Positions 26,255-34,258 of a stretch of 64,000 nt of DNA are shown piece after piece (positions within the stretch are counted from its first letter, which is position 1; each line of letters opens with the position of its first letter). The position numbers were made by a program, and so were the translations under genes. Source of the DNA: Lactobacillus hominis DSM 23910 = CRBIP 24.179 (GTDB taxonomy: Bacteria; Bacillota; Bacilli; Lactobacillales; Lactobacillaceae); assembly GCF_000296835.1 (NCBI RefSeq), contig NZ_CAKE01000022.1, positions 62,001 through 126,000 on the forward strand, written 5' to 3'. Below the pieces are notes generated by a model, which saw nothing but the letters and a program-made list of their open reading frames with translations, ran no database searches and was not told where the DNA came from.

Positions 26255-27283
26255 TTAAAGACGATAATTTGTATCTAGCAAGTTAATCCATTGGTCGCCA
26301 CCAACATTTAACATTGGTACGCCATTATTATAGGAGTTAAATACTCTCCAAGAACTACCTGCTGGAAGGACTCTGCCTAAATATTTTCCAGCACGATTGT
26401 AGAGTTTAGTTCCTTTAGGATTAGTAACTTTAGCTATAGCTCCAGACTTAATGGTTGGAAGATAGAAACCAATTCTGGGATCTTGACCTAAAGTTACATA
26501 TTTTTGCGGAATCCATTGGTTGCCGCCTAAGTTGAGCCAATTTTCACCATTAACTTCGGCAATTTTGAAGAATTTCCAGTTAGAACCAATTGGCAGATAT
26601 CTATTTAAAGGATAACTGCCAGGATTACCCCAAACAACAATTGGAGTTTTATAAGTAACTTTTGCAGTTCCAACCTCAGAACTGATCTTTGGCTGAGGCT
26701 TTGAATTCTGCGTATTAGTAGAAGATACAGGCGAAGTATCGAATCCGCGCACATATTGATTAGTTCCAAGTTTAAGCCAATTTACGCCTCCGCGAACAAG
26801 TGACTCAAAGGCTTTCCATTTAGTGCCATTTGGTAAAGTTTGTGAAGTTGGAGTTTGCGGACTTGGTTGAGAATAAACCCTGACGCTGTTTCCACGCTGT
26901 GCATAGGCTTCTACGATCGCGTTGATGGAGTGAGCTGAATCAGTAAGTTCAGGTGAACCAGAGCCATATAGGACTGAAAGATCCGCACCATTTACCCATT
27001 GATCACCACCTAGGTTAAACCACTTTTGACCATTTACATTTGCCACTTTGAAAAATGACCAATTAGAGCCTACTGGGAGATAGCGACTAGTCTTTTGACT
27101 GGCGGGATTAGTATAAACAGCCGTTTTTGCAGTAACTTTGGCAACGCCGGTGCGGTATTGAATATCTTGTGCAGATTGAGTAGTAGCGGCATTTACGTGA
27201 TTGTTTGTAGTTAAAATAGCCCCGCAGCTTGATAATAGTGTTAAAGCACAAATACTAAATGAGATAGATTTCTTAAGTTTCAT
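26255..27283 (-). CDS. Secreted protein of four SLAP-type cell-wall repeats
   Basis: A 342-residue exported protein: signal peptide about 1-33 (ending VNAA) and four repeats of about 60 residues, each with the core LPxGSxWxxF...NGxxWxNLGGxQW. This is the Lactobacillus SLAP domain, which binds cell-wall polymers. There is no catalytic domain, so it is probably a wall-bound surface protein. AGAGG lies nine bases before the ATG. It follows the GH73 gene by 77 bp on the same strand with no terminator between, suggesting one transcript. Residues linking repeats 2 and 3 are Ser/Thr/Asn-rich. Confidence 0.75.
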   Translation of the reverse strand: MKLKKSISFSICALTLLSSCGAILTTNNHVNAATTQSAQDIQYRTGVAKVTAKTAVYTNPASQKTSRYLPVGSNWSFFKVANVNGQKWFNLGGDQWVNGADLSVLYGSGSPELTDSAHSINAIVEAYAQRGNSVRVYSQPSPQTPTSQTLPNGTKWKAFESLVRGGVNWLKLGTNQYVRGFDTSPVSSTNTQNSKPQPKISSEVGTAKVTYKTPIVVWGNPGSYPLNRYLPIGSNWKFFKIAEVNGENWLNLGGNQWIPQKYVTLGQDPRIGFYLPTIKSGAIAKVTNPKGTKLYNRAGKYLGRVLPAGSSWRVFNSYNNGVPMLNVGGDQWINLLDTNYRL

Positions 27284-27360
27284 GATTACTTGCCTCTTTA
27301 GATTAGAAATATTCCGCCTATATTATGAGTCATTTCTTTGTGAAAATATAGAGCAAATAT

Positions 27361-28500
27361 CTATTTTCCTGAACCCCATTGAGTGTATTTCTTAGGGATG
27401 TATTCATCGTTACCTACAAGATAACAAATTTCACCATTAATTACTCTCGTGTACTTAACGTTCCAACGGGTACCAGTCTTAAATACTTTATTAGATCCTT
27501 GAACTTGAGTACCGTCGGCGTGCAATGCATTTACACCATAATTTGGTTGATAGTGAATTGTAATAATTCCATTGTCATAGTGGCTGGTATATTTCTTAGG
27601 AATATAAGTATTATTACCAACTAAGTACATTTCTTCACCATTAATTACTTTAGTATTAACGACTTTCCAGCGAGTACCGTCTTTAAATTTGTAATTACTA
27701 CCGGCAATTGATTTACCAGTATTTTGGAAAGCTAAAACACCATACCCGGGTTTGTAGACAATTTGTGCAATTTGTTCTGGTTCTGGGACAGTTCCTACAG
27801 GAGTGGAAGCTACGGCGCTGCCACCTGCTTCATGATCCCAAGCTGTAAGGTTGTTTGAAATAATAACATTAATTAATGTTTGAGCATAACTAGGTGAAGT
27901 TGCATATCTGTCTTGTTGCAATAAATAAGCAGCCCTTCTAAAATCTTTGACCCCAATAATATTTGCATAATTTTTTGTATGTAATAGAGCCGTGTGAGCC
28001 TTGAAAGATTCTTCCATAGAAGAATAACCAGCGAACCTATCATGGGTATAATAGCAATAACCGTTATTACATTCTTGAGTTCCACTAAGATTGGATCTTG
28101 AACCATATCCTTTAATTCCAAAGTAATTGTTACCTAGAATGTGACCACCCCAGCCCGTTTCGACAATAGCTTGAGCGGCTGTGATTGAGGGAAGAATCCC
28201 TTGTGCTGCATCAGCTAAACATAAAGGCTTAATACGATTTAAAAAAGCTTGATTGCTAGGTGAGGCATAGAGTGATAGAAAAGGAGATGGATTACTCATT
28301 TGATTAAATAAATTAATAGCATCTTCAGTATAGTATCCAGGTCCCATAGCAGGATATTTTCTAATCTTCACTTTTTTATCTACCTTTTGTTGAGTAGATT
28401 CGGGCTTTGTTTGATTTTGTGCGTAGACTATAGGAGCAGAGCTTATAGATGTAAGTAATAATAAAGCTGCACCTGATAGTTTAATGATCTTTTTGTTCAT
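27361..28500 (-). CDS. GH73 endo-beta-N-acetylglucosaminidase with two SLAP domains
   Basis: A 379-residue secreted peptidoglycan hydrolase: signal peptide (1-27, ending VYA), a GH73/FlgJ-type glucosaminidase domain (about 75-220) with likely acid E114 in AAQAIVETGWG and the LGNNYFGIKG motif, and two C-terminal SLAP repeats (about 248-305 and 318-375, each ending YLVGNxxYIPKKYT) for wall binding. It should cut GlcNAc-MurNAc glycan and act in cell separation or turnover. GGAGG precedes the start. The upstream region carries two CATATATG palindromes, and an Rgg-type gene lies just beyond. Confidence 0.88.
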   Translation of the reverse strand: MNKKIIKLSGAALLLLTSISSAPIVYAQNQTKPESTQQKVDKKVKIRKYPAMGPGYYTEDAINLFNQMSNPSPFLSLYASPSNQAFLNRIKPLCLADAAQGILPSITAAQAIVETGWGGHILGNNYFGIKGYGSRSNLSGTQECNNGYCYYTHDRFAGYSSMEESFKAHTALLHTKNYANIIGVKDFRRAAYLLQQDRYATSPSYAQTLINVIISNNLTAWDHEAGGSAVASTPVGTVPEPEQIAQIVYKPGYGVLAFQNTGKSIAGSNYKFKDGTRWKVVNTKVINGEEMYLVGNNTYIPKKYTSHYDNGIITIHYQPNYGVNALHADGTQVQGSNKVFKTGTRWNVKYTRVINGEICYLVGNDEYIPKKYTQWGSGK

Positions 28501-28567
28501 TACTATTCCTCCATATATATTATTTCTACTTCTATTATGTGGGAGAATAATAAAAACTAAGAAAAGC

Positions 28568-28654
28568 TTTCATATATGAAACTAAAAAGAAGAAAAACCA
28601 GAAAATATGGCTGAATTCAAGCAAAAAACTCCTAAAATGTTGCATATATGGAAC
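28568..28654. promoter_or_regulatory. Two CATATATG-centred palindromes upstream of the glucosaminidase
   Basis: TTTCATATATGAAA (28568-28581) is a perfect palindrome. GTTGCATATATGGAAC (28639-28654) has the same core with one mismatch pair. Their centres are 72 bp apart, between an Rgg-type gene and the gene for the glucosaminidase. Operator role is inferred. Confidence 0.5.
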
Positions 28655-28676
28655 ACTATAAATATAATTAAAAAAA

Positions 28677-29525
28677 CTATGCTTTACTTTTAATTGTCTG
28701 CAAAGTCTTAAAAGCAGACTCAAATATATCAGCAATGTCATTAAGATCATATTGGCGCATAGTACGAATGTAATCTTCAGGATAAGAAGAATTATTAGTT
28801 TTCTTATACAAGAGCAGAGCCTTAAGAAAGTTCTTTTTAATTTTGATATATAAAGAGTAGCGATTTAATGGGATAGTATCAAACTTTAATAAGAATAGGT
28901 CGGCACGCTTAGTATCAAAAAGAACCAATTCTTGAAAGGCGTTTAGTAGGCCTAAAAGCATATCTAAGTAATTTTCAAAGCCAGTTTTTTTGATATTTTC
29001 AATATCGTCAATAATTAAACAGGCTAGGCCGTAAATTGTTGAGGTTGATAAAAGAGAAAGAGAATTACCAAATATATAAATATTTCTTTTACTCCAAAAG
29101 GTTACGCTAGATAATTTTTCTTCTAGTAATTCTTTATATTTTGTGGGAAGAATATTTTTGTCAGTTAAATCGTAGTAATAATTGGCAGCCATTGCTGCGT
29201 TGAAAAGATAAGTGTCTTTGTGAGTTGAATTATAATTATCTAAATTTTGAATAGTTAATTCTTTAAGCTCAAAGGAGCTATCATTTTTCCATGCAATTTC
29301 TATTTGACGAATAAATGGATCATGCGGGGTAACAGCCGTAATAAATACGAATTCTGAAGGTGAGATATGAATATTATGCAAAAGTTCAATTACTTTTCCA
29401 TAATCCATATCGCCCTCATCATTTTCCCATCTAGATAATGATGTGGGCGAAGTTACATTCTTAGCAGCAGTTCGCAATGAAATGTGATTTTTAAGTCGAA
29501 GTTTTTTGAATTCACTACCAAACAT
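28677..29525 (-). CDS. Rgg-type regulator
   Basis: A 282-residue protein with an XRE helix-turn-helix at about 5-62 (RLKNHISLRTAAKNVTSPTS, then LSRWEND) and a helical C-terminal domain, of the Rgg/GadR/MutR family. AAAGGA lies eight bases before the ATG. It is upstream of and codirectional with the two SLAP-protein genes and divergent from a 49-residue hydrophobic peptide gene, only 18 bp apart. Such an arrangement recalls Rgg with its short peptide pheromone, so peptide-dependent control of the SLAP genes is a reasonable guess. Confidence 0.8.
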   Translation of the reverse strand: MFGSEFKKLRLKNHISLRTAAKNVTSPTSLSRWENDEGDMDYGKVIELLHNIHISPSEFVFITAVTPHDPFIRQIEIAWKNDSSFELKELTIQNLDNYNSTHKDTYLFNAAMAANYYYDLTDKNILPTKYKELLEEKLSSVTFWSKRNIYIFGNSLSLLSTSTIYGLACLIIDDIENIKKTGFENYLDMLLGLLNAFQELVLFDTKRADLFLLKFDTIPLNRYSLYIKIKKNFLKALLLYKKTNNSSYPEDYIRTMRQYDLNDIADIFESAFKTLQTIKSKA

Positions 29526-29543
29526 AGGAGGAGTCCTTTCGCG

Positions 29544-29693
29544 ATGAAAAAGATTGTAAAATATATAGTAATTATTGCATTATTTATACCATTTTTGAAT
29601 TTGAAAAGATGGGAAACTTTAGATGGTGATAAATTCATCTATATCCCACGTACTCATCTAGTTAATAATTTTAACAATACACATACAAAATAG
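29544..29693 (+). CDS. Small hydrophobic peptide divergent from rgg (candidate SHP-like signal)
   Basis: 49 residues: basic start MKKIVK, a hydrophobic stretch (YIVIIALFIPFL) and a polar C-terminal tail ending NNTHTK. GGAGGAG lies about ten bases before the ATG and a shared terminator follows at 29705, so it has the marks of a real gene. It is longer than known SHP precursors (20-30 residues). Divergent position beside rgg suggests a signal peptide precursor; a small membrane protein is the alternative. An ATG 20 codons upstream would lie inside rgg and is rejected. Confidence 0.5.
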   Translation: MKKIVKYIVIIALFIPFLNLKRWETLDGDKFIYIPRTHLVNNFNNTHTK

Positions 29694-29704
29694 CAGAAAA
29701 TAAA

Positions 29705-29742
29705 AAAATACCGATTATCAAATCCGCGATAATCGGTATTTT
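29705..29742. terminator. Bidirectional terminator
   Basis: AAAATACCGATTATC pairs perfectly with GATAATCGGTATTTT between the small peptide gene and NCS2 permease 3. Confidence 0.85.
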
Positions 29743-29759
29743 GTTTGAATTTATTTTAT

Positions 29760-31070
29760 CTATTTAAAATTGAGCACCCACAAGAAGATGATAAATACTA
29801 CGAACAGTACCCACATCATTGGGCTAACTTCTTTGCCGCGCTTTGCAGAAACCATACAAATTGGGTAAGTAATCATTCCTAATGCCAAACCATCAGAAAT
29901 TGAGTAAGTAAGAGGCATTCCAAGCAAAATCAAGAATGCAGGAACAGCAATTTCTAACTTGTTCCAGTGAATGTGGGCAGTGTTTTGTGCCATTAAAACT
30001 CCAACAATGATTAAAGCAGGTGCAGTTACTTGGGTAGTGAAGATGCTAAGTAGCGGACTGAAAATCATTGAAATTAAGAAAAAGATTGCTACAAAGACAG
30101 CAGTTAAACCTGAACGACCACCAACTGCAATACCAGCACTTGATTCAACAAAGGCACCAACAGGTGAAGTACCAAAAATTGAACCAAACATCATAGCAGT
30201 AGAGTCAGCTGCTAAGGCTTTACCAACACGTGGCATTTTATTATTTTTCATAAAGCCAGCTTGTTGAGCAAGACCAATCAAAGTCCCAGCAGTATCAAAG
30301 AAAGTAACAAGCAAGAAGGTTAAAACAACAACCCACATTTGCAAAGAGTTAATATCTTTAACGTGGAAAACTGCTTGACCAAAAGTTGGAGCTAAGCTTG
30401 GAGCAAGTGAAATGAACTTGTGTGGCAATGCAATTTGACCTGTGCAAATTCCGAAAATGGCAGCTAAAACCATGCCGATAAAAATCGCGCCAGGAACGCC
30501 AAGAATCATTAAGATAACAGTTACAATTAAACCAAAAATAGTGATCCAAACAAGTGGATTGTGAAGTGAGCCTAAGCTAACTAGAGTAGACTTGTTGGCT
30601 ACGATAACGCCACCATCTTGTAAACCTAAAAATGCGATAAACAAGCCAATACCTGAAGAAATGGCAAATTTTAAATCTGAAGGGATGGAGTCAATGATCT
30701 TTTCTCTTAATTTAAAAAGCGTAATTAAAATGAAGATAATTGAAGCAACAAAAACGCTGGCTAAGGCAGTTTGCCAGGAAACGTGCATTCCAATGCAGAC
30801 GGTGTAAGCAAAAAACGCGTTGATCCCTAAAGCAGGAGCTTCACCAATTGGGTAGTTAGCAACAATTCCCATGATTGCAGTTCCCAATGCGGCCGCTAGC
30901 GCGGTAGCTGTGAAGACAGCTCCAGTAGGCATGCCACTAGCACCTAAAACACTTGGGTTAACGAATAAAATATAAGACATACTAATAAAAGTAGTAAGTC
31001 CAGCAATAAATTCGGTTCTAATATTAGTTCCAAGCTTATCTAACTTAAAATATTTTGTAATAAAATCCAT
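29760..31070 (-). CDS. NCS2-family purine permease 3
   Basis: A 436-residue NCS2 purine transporter, closely like permease 2 (TTFISMSYILFVNP, FFDTAGTLIGLAQQAG, VESSAGIAVGGRSGLTA). I place the start at ATG 31070, preceded by TTTGGAGGAAAAG; the frame extends 21 codons further to 31133 but without a binding site and through the PurBox. The leader carries a PurBox-like motif, so PurR control is likely. Confidence 0.9.
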   Translation of the reverse strand: MDFITKYFKLDKLGTNIRTEFIAGLTTFISMSYILFVNPSVLGASGMPTGAVFTATALAAALGTAIMGIVANYPIGEAPALGINAFFAYTVCIGMHVSWQTALASVFVASIIFILITLFKLREKIIDSIPSDLKFAISSGIGLFIAFLGLQDGGVIVANKSTLVSLGSLHNPLVWITIFGLIVTVILMILGVPGAIFIGMVLAAIFGICTGQIALPHKFISLAPSLAPTFGQAVFHVKDINSLQMWVVVLTFLLVTFFDTAGTLIGLAQQAGFMKNNKMPRVGKALAADSTAMMFGSIFGTSPVGAFVESSAGIAVGGRSGLTAVFVAIFFLISMIFSPLLSIFTTQVTAPALIIVGVLMAQNTAHIHWNKLEIAVPAFLILLGMPLTYSISDGLALGMITYPICMVSAKRGKEVSPMMWVLFVVFIIFLWVLNFK

Positions 31071-31087
31071 CTTTTCCTCCAAATAGT

Positions 31088-31159
31088 ATTGTTCGGATTT
31101 CAAATTATTTATTTGACTAAAATAGTTTACCATTCATTCATTTTTATGTAAACGCGAAT
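31088..31159 (-). promoter_or_regulatory. Promoter and PurBox-like motifs of NCS2 permease 3
   Basis: ATTGTTCGGATTT at 31088-31100 fits AWWWCCGAACWWT on the minus strand. TTTACA (31147-31152), 17 bp, TAAACT (31124-31129) is a possible promoter. A degenerate inverted half GCGAAT lies at 31154-31159, 63 bp from the main box, as at permease 2. Confidence 0.6.
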
Positions 31160-31305
31160 TATTGCTTTAAATATAAATAATATAGTTACTTTTATCTCTT
31201 GAAAAGATAACTAAAGTGATAAAATTCACGAGCCTTTTATTTTGTTTGCGTTTCTAATAATGATTAAATGTATTTGTATACTGGAATAAGAAATGAGGTC
31301 AAATC

Positions 31306-32544
31306 ATGACAGTTTATTATAAGGGATTTCCTCAAAGCACTCGGGAAGAAAAATTAAAGATGACTAATTTGCTTGAACTTCCAGAAAAAGTCAAGAAAAT
31401 TATGCCAGAGGGTGCTTATTACTATATTGCAAGTGGTGCAGAAAACGAATGGACTTGGCGGAATAATACCCAAGCATTTAACCATTTCCAAATCGTTCCA
31501 CGTGCGTTAACTAACATGCAAGATCCACAATTAGATACAACATTTATGGGAATGAATTTAAAGACTCCTGTAATGATTTGTCCAATTGCTTGTCACGGAA
31601 TTGCTAATGCAGAAGCTGAAATTGACACTGCTAAGGGTGCTAAGGCAGCAGGTGCTTTATTTGGAATGAGTACTTACTGCAACAAGAGTGTTCAAGATGT
31701 TCAAAAGGCTGTTGGTAAATCTCACAGATTTATGCAATTATACTTAAGTAAAGATTGGGACTTCAATAAGATGGTTATTGAAGAATCCGAAAAAGCTGGA
31801 TTTGAAGGCTTTTACTTAACAGTTGATGCTTTAGTTAGTGGTTATCGTGAAGCTAATATTCGTACTAACTTTACTTATCCAGTTCCTTTGGCATTCTTCC
31901 AAGAATGGACTGGCGGTAAAGGCGAAGGCCAAAGCGTTGCTCAAATGTACGCTAACTCTGCTCAAAAGATTGGTCCTGACGATGTAAGAAAGATTAAGGA
32001 ATTAACTGACTTACCATTGATCGTTAAGGGTGTTAAATGTGCTGAAGATGCTTACAAGGCATTGGGTGCAGGTGCCGATGGTATTGAAGTTTCTAACCAC
32101 GGTGGCCGTGAAGTTGACGGCGGTCCCGCAACTATTGATGTTTTGCCTGGCATTGCAAGAGAAGTTCGTCACGCTGGCAGAAAAGTTCCAATTATCTTTG
32201 ATGGTGGTGTACGTCGTGGTTCTCACGTATTTAAAGCTTTAGCATTAGGTGCTGACTTAGTTGGTATTGGTAGACCATTCCTTTACGGCTTAGCTTTAGG
32301 TGGTGCACAAGGTGTTCAATCAGTTATTGAACAATTGAATAAGGAATTATTAATTGATATGCAATTAACTGGCTGCAAGACTATTGAAGACGTTAAGCAT
32401 GCTAAGATTGATCACTTTACTTATTCTGCTGATTGGGGTATTTCTTCAACCAGTAAAAGCGTCATGCCACCATACCCTGTAACTGAAGATAATCAATTAA
32501 AGGGTGAAGCTGCTGATGCTGTAAGTGGCGCATCTGAACATTAA
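31306..32544 (+). CDS. lox: L-lactate oxidase (FMN-dependent alpha-hydroxy acid oxidase)
   Basis: A 412-residue TIM-barrel flavoenzyme oxidising lactate with O2 to pyruvate and H2O2. Active-site residues fall at the same numbers as in Aerococcus viridans lactate oxidase: Y40, A95, Y146, D174, R181, Y191, Y215, K241, H265 and R268 (SNHGGRE). That pattern favours lactate oxidase over a generic glycolate or mandelate oxidase. GAGGT precedes the ATG. The C-terminal end (after 380) is longer than in the Aerococcus enzyme. It is a single gene with its own terminator. It may be a source of antagonistic H2O2. Confidence 0.9.
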   Translation: MTVYYKGFPQSTREEKLKMTNLLELPEKVKKIMPEGAYYYIASGAENEWTWRNNTQAFNHFQIVPRALTNMQDPQLDTTFMGMNLKTPVMICPIACHGIANAEAEIDTAKGAKAAGALFGMSTYCNKSVQDVQKAVGKSHRFMQLYLSKDWDFNKMVIEESEKAGFEGFYLTVDALVSGYREANIRTNFTYPVPLAFFQEWTGGKGEGQSVAQMYANSAQKIGPDDVRKIKELTDLPLIVKGVKCAEDAYKALGAGADGIEVSNHGGREVDGGPATIDVLPGIAREVRHAGRKVPIIFDGGVRRGSHVFKALALGADLVGIGRPFLYGLALGGAQGVQSVIEQLNKELLIDMQLTGCKTIEDVKHAKIDHFTYSADWGISSTSKSVMPPYPVTEDNQLKGEAADAVSGASEH

Positions 32545-32621
32545 TTGCTTGCCTAAACTTATTTATATAAATTAGACGTACTAGTTAAATTTTTAGTGGT
32601 ATATAAATCTATTTCTCAATA

Positions 32622-32655
32622 AAAAAGTCGCGATTCTAAAGAATCACGACTTTTT
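32622..32655. terminator. Bidirectional terminator
   Basis: AAAAAGTCGCGATTC pairs with GAATCACGACTTTTT between the converging lox and kinase genes. Confidence 0.85.
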
Positions 32656-32657
32656 GT

Positions 32658-33344
32658 TTATGCTTCGATTTGAATATCAGTTTGTTTATCCCAGTCCATT
32701 GGCAACTTACCCATAGACTTTAATTTATCGACAATTTGGTTTAAGACAATTTCACGGTCTTCTTCTCTAGCCATGAAATCATACTTATCACCATCAATTA
32801 CCATTTTTTCAGAGTAATCGTACTTTTCATACCATGGCTTGTAGTAGCGTAATAGACGTTTGTAATAATCTTCAAGTGTTGAGTCATAGCTTAATTGTTC
32901 ATAAGGACGACCACGTTTTTTAATACGTTTGATCATAGTATCGTATGAAACATTTATATGAACTAATAAATCTGGGCTCTTTTTTGGCATACGCTCTAAT
33001 TCGTCCATCATATTATGCAAAAGTTCGTAGTATGTATCTACTTCTTCTTTAGTGGCACGTCCAATATCAGCGTTCATTTGGAAAAATAAAGCATCTTCAT
33101 AAATAGAACGGTCTAAAACGTTGTTTCCTTGCGTTAGGGCTGCCTTAATGCTGTGAAAACGCGTATTTAAGAAATATACCTGGAGTAAAAATGCATATTT
33201 TTTAGGATCTGCATAAAATAAAGGTAAAACTGGGTTGTCATCAACGCTTTCGTAGAAAGGCTCAGTACCTAAATATTTTGATAATATACTTGTTAAACTG
33301 GATTTACCGGCTCCAATTGGCCCGCTTAAAACAATAACTGTCAT
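32658..33344 (-). CDS. Deoxynucleoside kinase, second subunit of the dAK/dGK pair
   Basis: About 228 residues, cytosolic, salvaging purine deoxynucleosides (or deoxycytidine) by phosphorylation. Walker [10 protein letters not shown] (about 8-16), [11 protein letters not shown] with the catalytic DRS, and the lid [10 protein letters not shown] are visible. It matches the Lactobacillus acidophilus R-26 deoxyguanosine/deoxyadenosine kinase heterodimer. I use ATG 33344 (AAGGA five bases upstream) rather than the adjoining GTG. It lies 23 bp after its paralog, as expected for co-made subunits. From memory of R-26 this is the deoxyguanosine-specific partner, but I cannot settle that here. Confidence 0.88.
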   Translation of the reverse strand: MTVIVLSGPIGAGKSSLTSILSKYLGTEPFYESVDDNPVLPLFYADPKKYAFLLQVYFLNTRFHSIKAALTQGNNVLDRSIYEDALFFQMNADIGRATKEEVDTYYELLHNMMDELERMPKKSPDLLVHINVSYDTMIKRIKKRGRPYEQLSYDSTLEDYYKRLLRYYKPWYEKYDYSEKMVIDGDKYDFMAREEDREIVLNQIVDKLKSMGKLPMDWDKQTDIQIEA

Positions 33345-33367
33345 CACGTTCCTTCTAACTTTTTATT

Positions 33368-34015
33368 TTATAAATTCCCAATTTGTTGTAATTTGCGATC
33401 AATCTCGCTTAAGACTTCTTTTTTAGCATCTTCATCAACTACAAAGTCGAGTAAATCGCCATTAATCTCCATTTTAGGAGAAGCGTCATATTGCTCATAC
33501 CAAGGTTCATAGTAGCTAAGCAAGCGTTTGTAGTAGTCCTTTAAGCCTGGATCTGTACTAATTTGTTCGAAAGAACGGCCACGCTTTTTAATGCGAGAAA
33601 GCATTGTATCTAACGAAACGTGAATATAAATTAGGAGATCAGGCTTTTTGCTAGGATTGCCCGGAGTATCTTCCATCATGTTGTCGAGCAAATCGTCATA
33701 AATCTTGAACTCTGTGCGATCAGCGACTTTACTGTCAGCATTCATTTTGAAAAATAGGGCATCTTCGTAAATGGAACGATCAGAAACGCTGTTTTTTTCT
33801 TGAATTGCTTGGTTAATTTGCGCTAAACGATGATTTAGAAGGTAAGTGTTTAATAAGAATGTATATCTTTTCATATCCTTGTAATACAAAGGAAGGACTG
33901 GATTATTATCTACGCCTTCATAAAACGCTTGTGTTCCCAAATGTTCAGCTAAAATGCTAGTTAAACTGGATTTACCGGCTCCAATTGGCCCGCTTAAAAC
34001 AATAACTTTAATCAC
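33368..34015 (-). CDS. Deoxynucleoside kinase, first subunit of the dAK/dGK pair
   Basis: About 215 residues, paralogous to the next gene: Walker [21 protein letters not shown] and lid [10 protein letters not shown]. The start is GTG 34015 after AGAAAG; the first 50 bp of the two genes are nearly identical on the DNA level, a sign of recent duplication or conversion. An upstream extension to 34105 crosses the promoter region and is rejected. It probably forms a heterodimer with the second kinase; deoxyadenosine/deoxycytidine specificity is assumed from the R-26 precedent. Confidence 0.87.
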   Translation of the reverse strand: MIKVIVLSGPIGAGKSSLTSILAEHLGTQAFYEGVDNNPVLPLYYKDMKRYTFLLNTYLLNHRLAQINQAIQEKNSVSDRSIYEDALFFKMNADSKVADRTEFKIYDDLLDNMMEDTPGNPSKKPDLLIYIHVSLDTMLSRIKKRGRSFEQISTDPGLKDYYKRLLSYYEPWYEQYDASPKMEINGDLLDFVVDEDAKKEVLSEIDRKLQQIGNL

Positions 34016-34024
34016 GTTCTTTCT

Positions 34025-34066
34025 ACAATATCTTGTTTGCTTTATAAGTTTAAAACAATATCTTGT
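34025..34066 (-). promoter_or_regulatory. Pair of NrdR-like boxes upstream of the deoxynucleoside kinases
   Basis: ACAATATCTTGT occurs at 34025-34036 and 34055-34066, exactly 30 bp apart, near three helical turns. The core CAATATCTTG fits the NrdR box core CwAtATaTwG in nine of ten positions. NrdR control of deoxynucleotide salvage is inferred. Confidence 0.5.
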
Positions 34067-34141
34067 ATGTAAGCAAGGAATTTTTGAATTATGTTCCACG
34101 CGCAAAAGTCAAGTTAATTTGGGTAAAAATAGCAATTATTT

Positions 34142-34160
34142 TTTGAAATATAGTTTCAAA
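34142..34160 (+). promoter_or_regulatory. Palindrome upstream of murR
   Basis: TTTGAAA-TATAG-TTTCAAA is a perfect dyad about 100 bp before the murR start. Related TGAAA/TTTCA dyads lie before the operons it should control (37747-37836). Confidence 0.55.
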
Positions 34161-34258
34161 TAAGCTCTATATCTATACATATAATGAAATTAAATTTTAT
34201 ATTAATGATAAAATATAGTTGTGTAACTAAAAGAAAAAAGACAGAAAGTAACCAATTT

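Noticed and set aside
31071-31133. 21-codon extension of NCS2 permease 3
   Set aside because: It would run through the PurBox and the ribosome binding site; ATG 31070 is well placed.
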